This document shows, piece by piece, positions 7,701-14,938 of a stretch of 19,802 nt of DNA. A program made the position numbers and the translations under genes. Position 1 is the stretch's first letter; each line of letters starts with the position of its first letter. The stretch lies in the NCBI GenBank assembly GCA_045589455.1, contig JAZNPC010000074.1, forward strand, positions 1-19,802. Direction: 5' to 3'. Below the pieces are notes generated by a model. The model saw only the letters and a program-made list of their open reading frames with translations, was not told where the DNA came from and ran no database searches. This stretch comes from RGIG990 sp045589455. GTDB lineage: Bacteria > Verrucomicrobiota > Kiritimatiellia > RFP12 > UBA3636.

Positions 7701-8848
7701 AATGTGCAAACATAGAGTAGGGCATTGAAATCATATGCCTTTTTTATCCTCTGAGGGAAGCGCAATTCTGCAACCTTGCCAACCTCTGCCTTTTTAGTTT
7801 GAGTCCAAAGACCAGGGTATGGGACATGCTGACGTTTTTTATTGTATACTCCATCAGGATTGTCAATCCAAGGCCCGTATGGAGAAACTCGAATTGAGGT
7901 GCCATTTCCCCAGTTGTCAGAAGGATCAATGTAATATGTAACAATACATTCGTATTCTTCATCAACATTAACAACAGGCTTGCTAAATGTAACCTTCATC
8001 CAACTCTTTTTGAAGGTTACAGTATTAGGCTTTACCTGGCCTGCTGTTTCTGGGTTGCTTAAATCGATATAAGATTTTGGTCCATGTGCTTCACGGGTGC
8101 GATTGTTAAAATTACCATTATTTGATAGGAAGACGAATGGATAGAAGTGATCCATTGCATCTTGTACCTTAATTTTGTTTTTAAATACATATATTCGCTG
8201 ACCTGCAGTGATAGTTTGTGAGCCATTAGAAGCAAGATTTCCTCCCCAGCCATCTTTTTTCATCCAATGTAGGTCACAAGAAAGCTTTGTTCCTGGTTTG
8301 ATGTCATTACCTGTTAGGGTGATAGTAACAACACTTTCTCCTCCTGGTTCAACGCTATTTTTTGCTTCAATTGTGCACCAACCATAGTCTACTTTGGTTG
8401 TTTCTCCATTAGATACTGGAGCTGCCTTCTTTTCAAGAATAGGCATTATTTTCTCACCAGTAGCATATCCTAGTTTATTGTTGAAATTACCATCATTTGA
8501 ATAGAAAATGTATGGATAAACATGATCCATCTCTTCTTTTAGATTTAATTTGGTGCGGAAGGTATATTTTGTTACATTTTTTTTAATTTCTTGTGGAGGA
8601 ATATAGCCTAAGGTTCCTCCCCAACCATCCTTTTTCATCCAATGAAAGTCACAATTAAGTTTCATTCCTGGTTTTACTGCATCAGATTTAATGACGACAG
8701 TAACGGTGAAATATTCACCAGATTTGATATTGTCTGGTGTCTCAATTGTGCACCAGTCTCTATCTATGACGCCAGCATTTGTGGTTATTATAGAAGAGAT
8801 TGTAAACACAACAGATAGTAGTAGTTGTTTGAGTTTTGTTGTTTTCAT
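4736..8848 (-). CDS. Large secreted multidomain glycoside hydrolase, GH39-like (clan GH-A)
   Basis: A 1370-residue exported enzyme. Residues 1-25 form a Sec signal peptide ending TTNA. Two similar beta domains follow (about 30-135 and 155-260), sharing HWMKKDGWGG at 69-78 and 194-203. A third, more diverged beta domain spans about 275-400. The region around 512-800 resembles a retaining (beta/alpha)8 clan GH-A barrel. GFEWLNEIVPG gives the probable acid/base Glu627 after the typical Asn, and SVIDNETAAG gives the probable nucleophile Glu719. After a beta linker, about 1000-1140 resembles a CBM4/9 module. About 1160-1370 resembles CBM9 (IDGNLSDWE, DDTALYFAVQVQD, YEVKIPW). Family GH39 is my best guess; the substrate is unknown, possibly a plant or host heteropolysaccharide. 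There is no anchor or sorting tail. The Shine-Dalgarno match is weak. The gene lies 70 bases downstream of, and in the same direction as, a LacI-family gene. Confidence 0.85.
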   Translation of the reverse strand: MKTTKLKQLLLSVVFTISSIITTNAGVIDRDWCTIETPDNIKSGEYFTVTVVIKSDAVKPGMKLNCDFHWMKKDGWGGTLGYIPPQEIKKNVTKYTFRTKLNLKEEMDHVYPYIFYSNDGNFNNKLGYATGEKIMPILEKKAAPVSNGETTKVDYGWCTIEAKNSVEPGGESVVTITLTGNDIKPGTKLSCDLHWMKKDGWGGNLASNGSQTITAGQRIYVFKNKIKVQDAMDHFYPFVFLSNNGNFNNRTREAHGPKSYIDLSNPETAGQVKPNTVTFKKSWMKVTFSKPVVNVDEEYECIVTYYIDPSDNWGNGTSIRVSPYGPWIDNPDGVYNKKRQHVPYPGLWTQTKKAEVGKVAELRFPQRIKKAYDFNALLYVCTFVGSDGKNWPWDTRVGGPGVIQSYDIFSIQSNEIGGATWGGGTPQIAVKQGDTNPATSLSLSLKATNVEGEVVWTGKKKISFTNTDEVMITLDGLTTPGVFLIEANDGKNVRETTIANLPNVRAAIGSGRSKFGVTDVSSKELSELAYNLGFSYCRHFIGWKGLEAIRGEYTLDNLDRTVKTNNDAGIQPWIMLIGPPNWVLTNPNHYGVGYEPFPFDHEAWRQTAAHLAKHYRGQIYGFEWLNEIVPGNKCDDPVRDYIDFCRIGTEEVRKHAPEMKTMSAGGLWPRNFLLDLLGAGLCNHIDILPIHYGTRNSIISAQNDLAARGIENVSVIDNETAAGLTVFNMPQLIAMTNSLNQCRHVMSNWPAELAAGCELIIYFGGRGDACGNWSYLLDNHTPRPVIASVATVIEKLGPARPIGTYADGGNGFIHVFENNGMGVITLQPATQNDTEIVVDCPGINPKTLKATDYQGRSVLPIKTTSNTATYKLTNGMAIIVEGVPLPIHAARTCLEIDAQDAATPQISAMVIIGQEAETSIKVKNPYTTSYSGTIEIAAVDSTKPLATKKFSLQAGETARITLPLPQNSDAAVVVLKTLGKAKASTKTKISIVSIDPSQLGNMVKNSHMNGTVGKSPDHWHGNGKVEVAPGFCLGTAMKLQGDNWQHAVQNIDIPVPGKKYLYTAWVKNMEYDAGSNLSINFNDGTPSKTYFMPHVFSAGRVTDGWRFMSKVTDTPPNTKNIGPTPVGRGKGKVYFDNIRVTQYNGTEYTSEALMLPAGKSIKIDGNLSDWELDKLEPIPLLCDNQIISEKGYNWSEDSLAGVGYLRWDDTALYFAVQVQDDKHVADQTGDDALKCDAIELALHPLNRIDGEDMRAFEWFISAASPGGGSGKHTIYRNPKHNGGLSSGQLAKDSSLYDIVVSRKGNTTIYEVKIPWAESGIPRHALGVSFGMSIGLYDCDRPNGPTGKMIWGGGIHPIWIPGAFGQITLTE

Positions 8849-8871
8849 TTTTTTGTCTCTTGTTTGTTTCT

Positions 8872-8883
8872 AAAAACGTTTGA
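8872..8883. promoter_or_regulatory. Operator-like site O2 upstream of the glycosidase gene
   Basis: AAAAACGTTTGA matches the perfect palindrome at 10040-10051 in 10 of 12 positions, with the same central CG typical of LacI-family operators. It lies 24-35 bases before the glycosidase start, downstream of the putative -10, where a bound repressor would block transcription. Confidence 0.5.
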
Positions 8884-8892
8884 CTAATGCAA

Positions 8893-8904
8893 TAAAGCGT
8901 TTTG
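8893..8904. promoter_or_regulatory. Weaker operator-like site O3
   Basis: TAAAGCGTTTTG, read on the minus strand, matches the 10040-10051 palindrome at 8 of 12 positions around the central CG. Its centre is 21 bases, two helical turns, from the site at 8872-8883. It is supported mainly by that spacing. Confidence 0.3.
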
Positions 8905-8909
8905 TTTTA

Positions 8910-8915
8910 ATTATA
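8910..8915 (-). promoter_or_regulatory. Candidate -10 box of the glycosidase gene
   Basis: A perfect TATAAT on the minus strand lies about 62 bases before the glycosidase start and just after the lacI-type stop codon. No good -35 hexamer lies 17 bases upstream (CATCAA). The gene may therefore need an activator, or may be transcribed partly from the regulator's promoter. Confidence 0.35.
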
Positions 8916-8918
8916 AAG

Positions 8919-9944
8919 TTATTGTTTTTTTGTTGATGTGCGTACAACTAATCGTGGCTCAAAGATGGTGCTTTCTACATCGCATTTTGGGTTGTCGATA
9001 AGCTTGAGAAGAGTATTTGCTGCCCATGTAGCACGATCAAAAGTGCAGCCATAAACAGAAGAAAGAGGTATTATTCCATAGCGTGCAAAAGGAGAATCAT
9101 CAACTCCAATAACCTTTACATCATCTGGAATTTTTTTATTTAGTGATAAAAGTGTTCGCATAGCAGCAATACCTTGAATGTCAGAGTTGCAAACAATGCC
9201 ATCAAACTCAATTTTCTTTTTTGTTAAACCCTTAATGTAGTTAGGAATATTATCAGGAGAATAGCTGTTTTCTTTAATGATGAGGCTTTGATTAATTGGA
9301 AGCTTAGCTTCTTCATGAGCTTTAATATAGCCTTCATAACGGCTTGTCATATGTTCGTTTTTAAAAGTGATGATTTTCTTACACCCTTGTTCGATTAAAT
9401 GCTTTGTTGCAATATATCCTACAGAGGTTTGTGAAATATCTGCATATGTTATCCCTGCTCCTAGATTTGTAAAAGAAACAGTAGGAATGCCATCTGCCTT
9501 TAGCTTTTCAATATAGAAGTCAGAGCCAATGATGCTGCTATAGGAGCGGTTAATAATAATGCCATCAACATCCTCAAGTGACTTAATTTGGTTTACAAAT
9601 TCAGTTTCGTTTGAGAAAAAAAGCCAATGTAGACGGAAATGTGTATTATTTATTACCTTGGTAACTCCATCAATAAGGCTCTCTACATTTTCGCTGCCTG
9701 GCTGGCCATCGTGTCTGTAAACAATCACACCTATAGTGTTTGTATTTCCGCGACGTAGGGCAGAGGCAATAGGATTAGACTTGTAGCCTAATTGGAGAGC
9801 TCTGTTTTTAATTTCTAGCCCGAGCTCTAGGCAAACAGAGCTTTTACCCATTCTGCCCGAGAGGACCTTGGATACGAGAGAAGTTGAGCATCCAACTTCC
9901 TTTGCTATCATCTTGAGGGTAACTTTTGGTTTTTTTTGTTGCAT
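8919..9944 (-). CDS. LacI-family transcriptional regulator
   Basis: A 341-residue DNA-binding regulator. Residues 8-28 form the LacI-type helix-turn-helix (VTLKMIAKEVGCSTSLVSKV). NPIASALRRG near 57-66 is the hinge helix that enters the minor groove. From about residue 70 (TIGVIVYRH) a periplasmic-binding-protein-like effector domain runs to the C terminus, including VIGVDDSPFARYGIIPLSSV. Length is normal for the family. No clear Shine-Dalgarno precedes the ATG. The gene is immediately upstream of and co-directional with the large glycosidase. Palindromic operator candidates lie in its own promoter and in the 70-base gap to the glycosidase. The simplest model is a sugar-responsive regulator that controls itself and the glycosidase. 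The inducer cannot be predicted. Confidence 0.95.
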   Translation of the reverse strand: MQQKKPKVTLKMIAKEVGCSTSLVSKVLSGRMGKSSVCLELGLEIKNRALQLGYKSNPIASALRRGNTNTIGVIVYRHDGQPGSENVESLIDGVTKVINNTHFRLHWLFFSNETEFVNQIKSLEDVDGIIINRSYSSIIGSDFYIEKLKADGIPTVSFTNLGAGITYADISQTSVGYIATKHLIEQGCKKIITFKNEHMTSRYEGYIKAHEEAKLPINQSLIIKENSYSPDNIPNYIKGLTKKKIEFDGIVCNSDIQGIAAMRTLLSLNKKIPDDVKVIGVDDSPFARYGIIPLSSVYGCTFDRATWAANTLLKLIDNPKCDVESTIFEPRLVVRTSTKKQ

Positions 9945-10013
9945 AATTTGTTTGTTATTGTTTTTATAAAAGGTGTAAAGCTTTTTCCAAATTACGAACT
10001 TAATTTATCAAAA

Positions 10014-10043
10014 AAAATAACTGATAGTCAACAATTTTGTCAA
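10014..10043 (-). promoter_or_regulatory. Candidate promoter of the LacI-family gene
   Basis: On the minus strand TTGACA (10043 to 10038) is followed after 18 bases by TATTTT, a 4/6 match to the -10 consensus. The -35 box overlaps the palindrome at 10040-10051, so a bound regulator would exclude RNA polymerase. An overlapping TTGACT a little downstream is an alternative -35. Confidence 0.45.
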
Positions 10044-10051
10044 ACGTTTGA
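10040..10051. promoter_or_regulatory. LacI-type operator, perfect 12-bp palindrome (O1)
   Basis: TCAAACGTTTGA is a perfect palindrome with a central CG, the usual form of LacI/GalR-family operators. It lies about 100 bases upstream of the LacI-family start and overlaps a consensus TTGACA on that strand. Related sites lie ahead of the glycosidase gene. Autoregulation is the natural reading. Confidence 0.65.
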
Positions 10052-10194
10052 TAAAGAAATTTACCAATTATGATTTAATCAACATTAAAACTAGCATTAA
10101 TAATACAATTTTGCTCTTTTAATTACTATTCGGTGATGGTTATTGAATACAGATTATTGATTGTTGGCTTGTTTTAGTAGATTGTTATTTTTAG

Positions 10195-10224
10195 TTGAAA
10201 TAGAACCCCCATATAAGGTATAAT
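10195..10224 (+). promoter_or_regulatory. Strong sigma-70 promoter of the pilus ATPase operon
   Basis: TTGAAA at 10195-10200 and a perfect TATAAT at 10219-10224 are separated by 18 bases. Transcription would start near 10231, giving a leader of about 105 bases. This is the best promoter match in the window. Confidence 0.75.
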
Positions 10225-10336
10225 AGGTAAAAAATGGGATAGTTATTTCTATGCTTGTATTTTGTGCCTTCGAATTTCTGTCCCAATTGCTTTGTATGTC
10301 GATTTTGCTAACTTAACTCAAAAAGGAGAGTATTAA

Positions 10337-12064
10337 GTGACCTCGAATGATGATTATGTATTACAGATTTTGCTTGAAAATAATGTAATCACCCAAGAGC
10401 AGTCAGAGGTGGCTGCTGCTAATGTTACTGGTGAAGGTGAGTCTGTAATTGATATTATGCTGAAGAATGGAGAATTAACTGAGGAGACTGTCCTAGGTTA
10501 TGTCGCTCAAGCTTTCGGTATGGAATTTGTTGATATCTCTCAAGCAGACATGGGTGATGCTACACGCGCTCTTTTAGCCGGTGATATTGCTCGTAAGTTT
10601 AGAGTAGTTCCTCTATACGAAATGGATGGTACTCTAACAGTGGCCCTCGCTGATCCAATGAATTTTGAAACACTGGATGGTCTTCGCTACGCACTTGATA
10701 AAAATGTTGAGGCTGTTGTTGCTCCACGTCAGCAAATCATCACAATGATGACTATGCTTTATCCTGAACAGGATGCAAGTATGGATGATATCTATAATGA
10801 ATTTGGTGGCGCAACAACCGAAGGTAATACGCTTGGAGGAGAAGAGGATTCTGCTCTTGAGGATCAGCTTGGCGTTTCTCAAGCAAGCGAGGCAGATGCT
10901 CCTATCGTTAAGCTATGCGCACAAATAATCATGCGCGCTTTTGTTGCTAGAGCATCAGATATTCATCTAGAGCCAATGGAAAAACGCTTCCGCATACGTT
11001 ATCGTGTAGATGGTGTTTTAAGGGAACAAGAATCTCCTCCAAAACGCCTTCAAGGTGCAATTCTTCAACGCTTTAAACTGATGGCAAATATGAAGCTCTC
11101 TGAGAAACGTATTCCTCAGGATGGACGTATTCAAATTAAAGTTAAAGGCAGAGAGTTAGATCTTCGTGTGTCAACAGTTCCTACAGGCCATGGCGAGAGT
11201 ATTGTTATGCGTATTTTGGATAAGCAAAACCTATCTCTCGGTCTTCCAGAGCTTGGCTTTATGACAGATGACCAGCAAACCTTTGAGCAACTAATTAGCC
11301 TTCCAGATGGTATTTTGCTTGTAACAGGTCCTACCGGTTCTGGTAAAACCACAACTCTTTATGCTTGCTTAGGTCAAATTAATAAGCCAGATAGAAAACT
11401 TATTACTGTTGAAGACCCTGTTGAATATCAAATGACAGGTGTTAACCAAGTACATGTTAATGCAGATATTGGTATGACCTTCGCTGCTGCTTTGCGCGCA
11501 ATCTTGCGTCAGGCACCAAATATCGTGATGATCGGTGAAATTCGTGACCTTGAGACAGCGTCAATTGCTATCGAAGCTGCTCTTACAGGTCACTTGGTAT
11601 TCTCCACCTTGCACACTAATGATGCACCTGGTGCAATTACTCGTTTGCTAGATATTGGTGTTAAGCCATTCCAGGTTGCTTCTGCTTTGCGTGCAGTTAT
11701 GGCACAGCGACTTGTTCGCGCAATTTGTACTGAATGTCGTGAGCAGTATACGCCAGAGGCAATGGAGTTACGTAGCTTAGGCATAAATCCTGATGAACTA
11801 CAATCAGCAATGCTTTATAAAGGAGCTGGTTGTCAGCGCTGCTCACAGAGCGGATATAAGGGTCGAAAGGGTATTTTTGAAATCTTTAAGGTTGATGATG
11901 AAATACAGCACTTGATTTTTGAAAATTCAGGTGTTGCAGCAATTCGTGCAAGAGCTCGTGAATTAGGTATGCGCACACTTCGCGAGGATGGTATCCGTAA
12001 GGTAATTGCAGGAATTACAACAGTAAGTGAAGTTTTGCGCGTAACAATGGGTGACGAGGATTAA
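10337..12064 (+). CDS. pilB: Type IV pilus assembly ATPase PilB (GspE/PulE family), copy 1
   Basis: A 575-residue cytoplasmic hexameric motor that powers pilus extension (or type II secretion pseudopilus assembly). Residues 1-140 form the GspE/PilB N-terminal domain. The core holds the Walker A motif GPTGSGKTTT (331-340), the Asp box ITVEDPVEY (356-364), Walker B IVMIGEIRD (396-404) and the His box TGHLVFSTLHTNDA (417-430). Two CxxC pairs (Cys464/467 and Cys499/502) make the zinc-binding tetracysteine site seen in PilB and GspE but not in PilT. The start codon is GTG, placed by GGAG at 10325-10328. Length is normal. It is the first gene of a three-ATPase cluster; no pilC, pilin or secretin gene is visible, so pilus versus secretion use rests on the adjacent pilT. 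Confidence 0.95.
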   Translation: MTSNDDYVLQILLENNVITQEQSEVAAANVTGEGESVIDIMLKNGELTEETVLGYVAQAFGMEFVDISQADMGDATRALLAGDIARKFRVVPLYEMDGTLTVALADPMNFETLDGLRYALDKNVEAVVAPRQQIITMMTMLYPEQDASMDDIYNEFGGATTEGNTLGGEEDSALEDQLGVSQASEADAPIVKLCAQIIMRAFVARASDIHLEPMEKRFRIRYRVDGVLREQESPPKRLQGAILQRFKLMANMKLSEKRIPQDGRIQIKVKGRELDLRVSTVPTGHGESIVMRILDKQNLSLGLPELGFMTDDQQTFEQLISLPDGILLVTGPTGSGKTTTLYACLGQINKPDRKLITVEDPVEYQMTGVNQVHVNADIGMTFAAALRAILRQAPNIVMIGEIRDLETASIAIEAALTGHLVFSTLHTNDAPGAITRLLDIGVKPFQVASALRAVMAQRLVRAICTECREQYTPEAMELRSLGINPDELQSAMLYKGAGCQRCSQSGYKGRKGIFEIFKVDDEIQHLIFENSGVAAIRARARELGMRTLREDGIRKVIAGITTVSEVLRVTMGDED

Positions 12065-12069
12065 TAGCT

Positions 12070-13149
12070 ATGGAAGAAGAGATTTTAGATATGGATTCAA
12101 TGATGGAGCTTGCTGTTGAAGAGCACGCTTCAGACCTTCACATCACAGTAGGTGTTCCACCAATGCTACGCATTCATGGTGATTTGACTCCGCTAGATTT
12201 GCCACCTTTAACTCCTGAAGATACAGAGCGTTTAGTACGCAGTATTTGTACAGAGGATCAGATTCGCCAGGTAAATGAAAATGGAGGTGCAGACTTTGGT
12301 CTAGCATTTGGCGATAAGGCTCGCTTCCGTGTGAGCGTTCTTAAAGGTAAGGGCAATTATGGTACAGTATTGCGCCAAATCCCAAATGATTTGCTTCCTT
12401 TGTCAATTATTGGTTTGCCACCACAAATTGAAGAGCTTCTATATAAACCACGCGGACTAATTCTTGTAACAGGTCCTACTGGTTCTGGTAAAACCACAAC
12501 CTTGGCAAGTATGCTTAACTACATTAATGAAAAACGTGCTTGTCATATTATTACAATCGAAGATCCAATAGAATATTATCATTCACATAAGAGCTCTGTT
12601 GTAACACAGCGTGAGGTTGGTGCCGATGTTCCATCTTTCTCTGAGGCACTTCGTCGTGCATTGCGTCAAGACCCAGACGTAATCCTCGTTGGAGAAATGC
12701 GTGACCTTGAAACTATGCAGGCAGCAATCTCTGCTGCAGAAACAGGTCACTTGGTTTTCGCAACATTGCATACCACAGGTGCCGCAAGCACAGTTGATCG
12801 TATTGTAGATGCATTCCCAACAGATCAGCAGGGACAGGTTCGTATGCAGCTTTCAGGCGGTCTTGTAGCCGTAATTTCTCAGCTTCTTCTTCCTCGTGTC
12901 GATAAGCCAGGTCGCGTTGCAGCATTTGAAATTATGGTTAATACTCCAAGTATCGCAGCTATGATTCGTGATGGTAATACACACCGTATTACATCAGATA
13001 TTCAGACTGGCGCAAAGTTTGGTATGCAAACCCTAGATGCGCATTTATTAAGTCTTCATGTGGCAGGTCGTATCTCTTATGAAGAGCTTATCTCCAAATC
13101 TCGTGATCCAGATACCCAGGTTGATAAGCTAAAGGAAATGCAGGGCTAA
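12070..13149 (+). CDS. pilT: Type IV pilus retraction ATPase PilT
   Basis: A 359-residue retraction motor for twitching motility and DNA uptake. HASDLHITVGVPPMLRIHGDL near 18-38 is the PilT N-terminal signature. Walker A GPTGSGKTTT lies near 135-144, Walker B VILVGEMRDLE near 200-210, and the His box TGHLVFATLHT near 224-234. SIAAMIRDGNTHRI occupies the position of the AIRNLIRE motif needed for retraction. There is no tetracysteine zinc site, which separates it from PilB. It starts five bases after pilB stops, and its ribosome site GAGGA (12056-12060) lies in the last pilB codons, so the two are co-translated. Length fits the family. Confidence 0.94.
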   Translation: MEEEILDMDSMMELAVEEHASDLHITVGVPPMLRIHGDLTPLDLPPLTPEDTERLVRSICTEDQIRQVNENGGADFGLAFGDKARFRVSVLKGKGNYGTVLRQIPNDLLPLSIIGLPPQIEELLYKPRGLILVTGPTGSGKTTTLASMLNYINEKRACHIITIEDPIEYYHSHKSSVVTQREVGADVPSFSEALRRALRQDPDVILVGEMRDLETMQAAISAAETGHLVFATLHTTGAASTVDRIVDAFPTDQQGQVRMQLSGGLVAVISQLLLPRVDKPGRVAAFEIMVNTPSIAAMIRDGNTHRITSDIQTGAKFGMQTLDAHLLSLHVAGRISYEELISKSRDPDTQVDKLKEMQG

Positions 13150-13173
13150 TGCCAGAAGGGATTATGATTAGAA

Positions 13174-14874
13174 ATGAGCGATAATTTTCAAACTGATCCA
13201 GTATTAGAAGTTTGCCAAATGAGTGGTCTTTTGGATGATGCCACTTGTGAGGAACTAATGTCTGAGCATCTTTCCTCTGGAAAGTCAATCCGTGACCTAA
13301 TTATTGATGGTTCATATGTTTCTGAAGATGATCTTCTAAATGAGATGGCTTCATATCACAGCCTTGAGGTGGCAACTCTTCAGGGAGTTGATATTATGCC
13401 AGAGATTTTGAAGATTGTGCCAGGTAGTGTTGCACGCATGTATAATGTTGTCCCTATTGAGATGACAGATACTTCTGTAACTCTTGCTTGTGATTCAATC
13501 CAAAGCCCAATTGTTTCTGACGAGTTACACTTTGTTCTTTCTCGAGACATTTTCTTTGTGTTGGCTCGCCAAAAAGAAATTCACGATTGTATTTCTCGCT
13601 ATTATGGCGATGATTCATCCGCAATGGATAACTTCATGACCGGTCTATCCGATTTTGAAGAAATTACAGGTAAGGATGATGTTGAGCTTGATGAGAAGGC
13701 ACTGGCTGATGCTTCAAGCTCTGCTCCAGTTGTTCGATTTGTAGGTATCGTGCTACAGCAAGCAGTTAATGCACGTGCATCAGATATTCACTTTGAGCCA
13801 TTTGAGAAGGAATTCCGTATTAGGTATCGTGTTGATGGTGCTTTGTATGAAATGTCACCACCACCTCGTTCTCTTGCGCTTCCTGTTATTTCACGTATTA
13901 AGGTTATCTCTGGCTTGAACATCTCTGAACGCCGTTTACCACAGGATGGTCGTATCCAGCTCCCTGTAGGCGGAAGACAAATTGACCTTCGTGTGTCTTG
14001 CTTGCCTACACAGTTCGGCGAGTCTGTGGTGCTTCGTGTTCTTGACCGCTCCGTTGTTTCTCTAGACTTGGAAAACCTCGGTATGCCAGAATATCTTTAC
14101 GATGCAATTTGTGAGGATGTGACAAAGCCAAATGGTATTATCATCGTTACAGGCCCAACTGGTTCTGGTAAAACAACAACACTTTACTCTTGTTTGCGTC
14201 GTATCAACAAAGAAGGCACAAAGCTTCTAACAGCGGAGGAGCCTGTTGAATATGATATCGAAGGTATTGTTCAGGTGCCAATTAACCCAGTACAAGGAAA
14301 TACGTTCCCTAAGGTACTACGTGCATTCTTGCGTCAAGACCCAGACGTAATCATGGTTGGAGAAATTCGTGACCTTGAAACTGCTCAGATAGCTGTGCAG
14401 GCTTCATTGACAGGTCACTTGGTGTTCTCAACCCTTCACACTAACGATGCTGCTGGTGCCGTAACACGTCTTGTAGATATGGAAATTGCTCCATACCTAA
14501 TTGCATCAACTCTTGAGGCAGTGCTTGGTCAGCGTCTTGTTCGTACAATTTGTACAAACTGCAAGAAGTTCTACGATCCAACCCCAGACATCTTGAAGCG
14601 TCTTGAGCTTACAGAAGAAGAGGTTGCTGGGCGTCAGTTCGCATTTGGTGCAGGCTGTGATCAGTGCAACCACGCTGGCTATCGCAAACGTAAGGGCTTG
14701 TATGAATATCTACGCGTTACAGATCCAATTCGCGAGATGATTTCAAATCGTAGTCCAACACTTGCAATCCGTGAAAAGGCTCGTGAGCTAGGCATGCGTA
14801 CAATGCGTGAGGATGGTGTTATCAATATTCTTGATGGCTATACCACAGTTGATGAGGTTCTACGTTATACATAA
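13174..14874 (+). CDS. Type IV pilus assembly ATPase, PilB/GspE family, copy 2
   Basis: A 566-residue second PilB/GspE-type ATPase. Residues 1-145 are the N-terminal GspE domain, clearly different in sequence from copy 1. The core has Walker A GPTGSGKTTT (327-336), TAEEPVEYD (353-361; Glu-Glu where copy 1 has Glu-Asp), Walker B VIMVGEIRD (392-400) and the His box TGHLVFSTLHTNDA (413-426). Zinc-binding Cys pairs lie at 460/463 and 495/498. All catalytic parts are present, so it should be active. It begins 24 bases after pilT and ends at a strong terminator. AAGGGA at 13155-13160 is rather far from the ATG. The divergent N-terminal domain suggests a different partner in the pilus or a separate secretion machine. 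Confidence 0.92.
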   Translation: MSDNFQTDPVLEVCQMSGLLDDATCEELMSEHLSSGKSIRDLIIDGSYVSEDDLLNEMASYHSLEVATLQGVDIMPEILKIVPGSVARMYNVVPIEMTDTSVTLACDSIQSPIVSDELHFVLSRDIFFVLARQKEIHDCISRYYGDDSSAMDNFMTGLSDFEEITGKDDVELDEKALADASSSAPVVRFVGIVLQQAVNARASDIHFEPFEKEFRIRYRVDGALYEMSPPPRSLALPVISRIKVISGLNISERRLPQDGRIQLPVGGRQIDLRVSCLPTQFGESVVLRVLDRSVVSLDLENLGMPEYLYDAICEDVTKPNGIIIVTGPTGSGKTTTLYSCLRRINKEGTKLLTAEEPVEYDIEGIVQVPINPVQGNTFPKVLRAFLRQDPDVIMVGEIRDLETAQIAVQASLTGHLVFSTLHTNDAAGAVTRLVDMEIAPYLIASTLEAVLGQRLVRTICTNCKKFYDPTPDILKRLELTEEEVAGRQFAFGAGCDQCNHAGYRKRKGLYEYLRVTDPIREMISNRSPTLAIREKARELGMRTMREDGVINILDGYTTVDEVLRYT

Positions 14875-14885
14875 TCGATGTAATT

Positions 14886-14926
14886 TTCGCAATCCATGAC
14901 AATTATTGTTTGGATTGCGAATTTTT
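14886..14926 (+). terminator. Rho-independent terminator of the pil operon
   Basis: TTCGCAATCCA at 14886-14896 pairs exactly with TGGATTGCGAA at 14911-14921. Five T follow (14922-14926). The 14-base loop can itself pair (ACAAT/ATTGT). It lies 12 bases after the stop of the second pilB-type gene and only 12 bases before the next start codon. Confidence 0.9.
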
Positions 14927-14938
14927 AGTAGTTAATTT

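Larger units (their letters stand above)
9945..10336. other. Divergent intergenic region between lacI-type gene and pilB
   Basis: About 390 AT-rich bases with no gene. The left part carries the regulator's promoter and operator (10010-10051). The right part carries the pilB promoter (10195-10224) and a leader of roughly 105 bases. In 10060-10190 I see nothing beyond AT-rich sequence. Confidence 0.7.

Noticed and set aside
13164..13184. Six-codon open frame overlapping the start of the second pilB
   Set aside because: It is too short to support as a gene. It could affect translation coupling, but nothing else indicates this.
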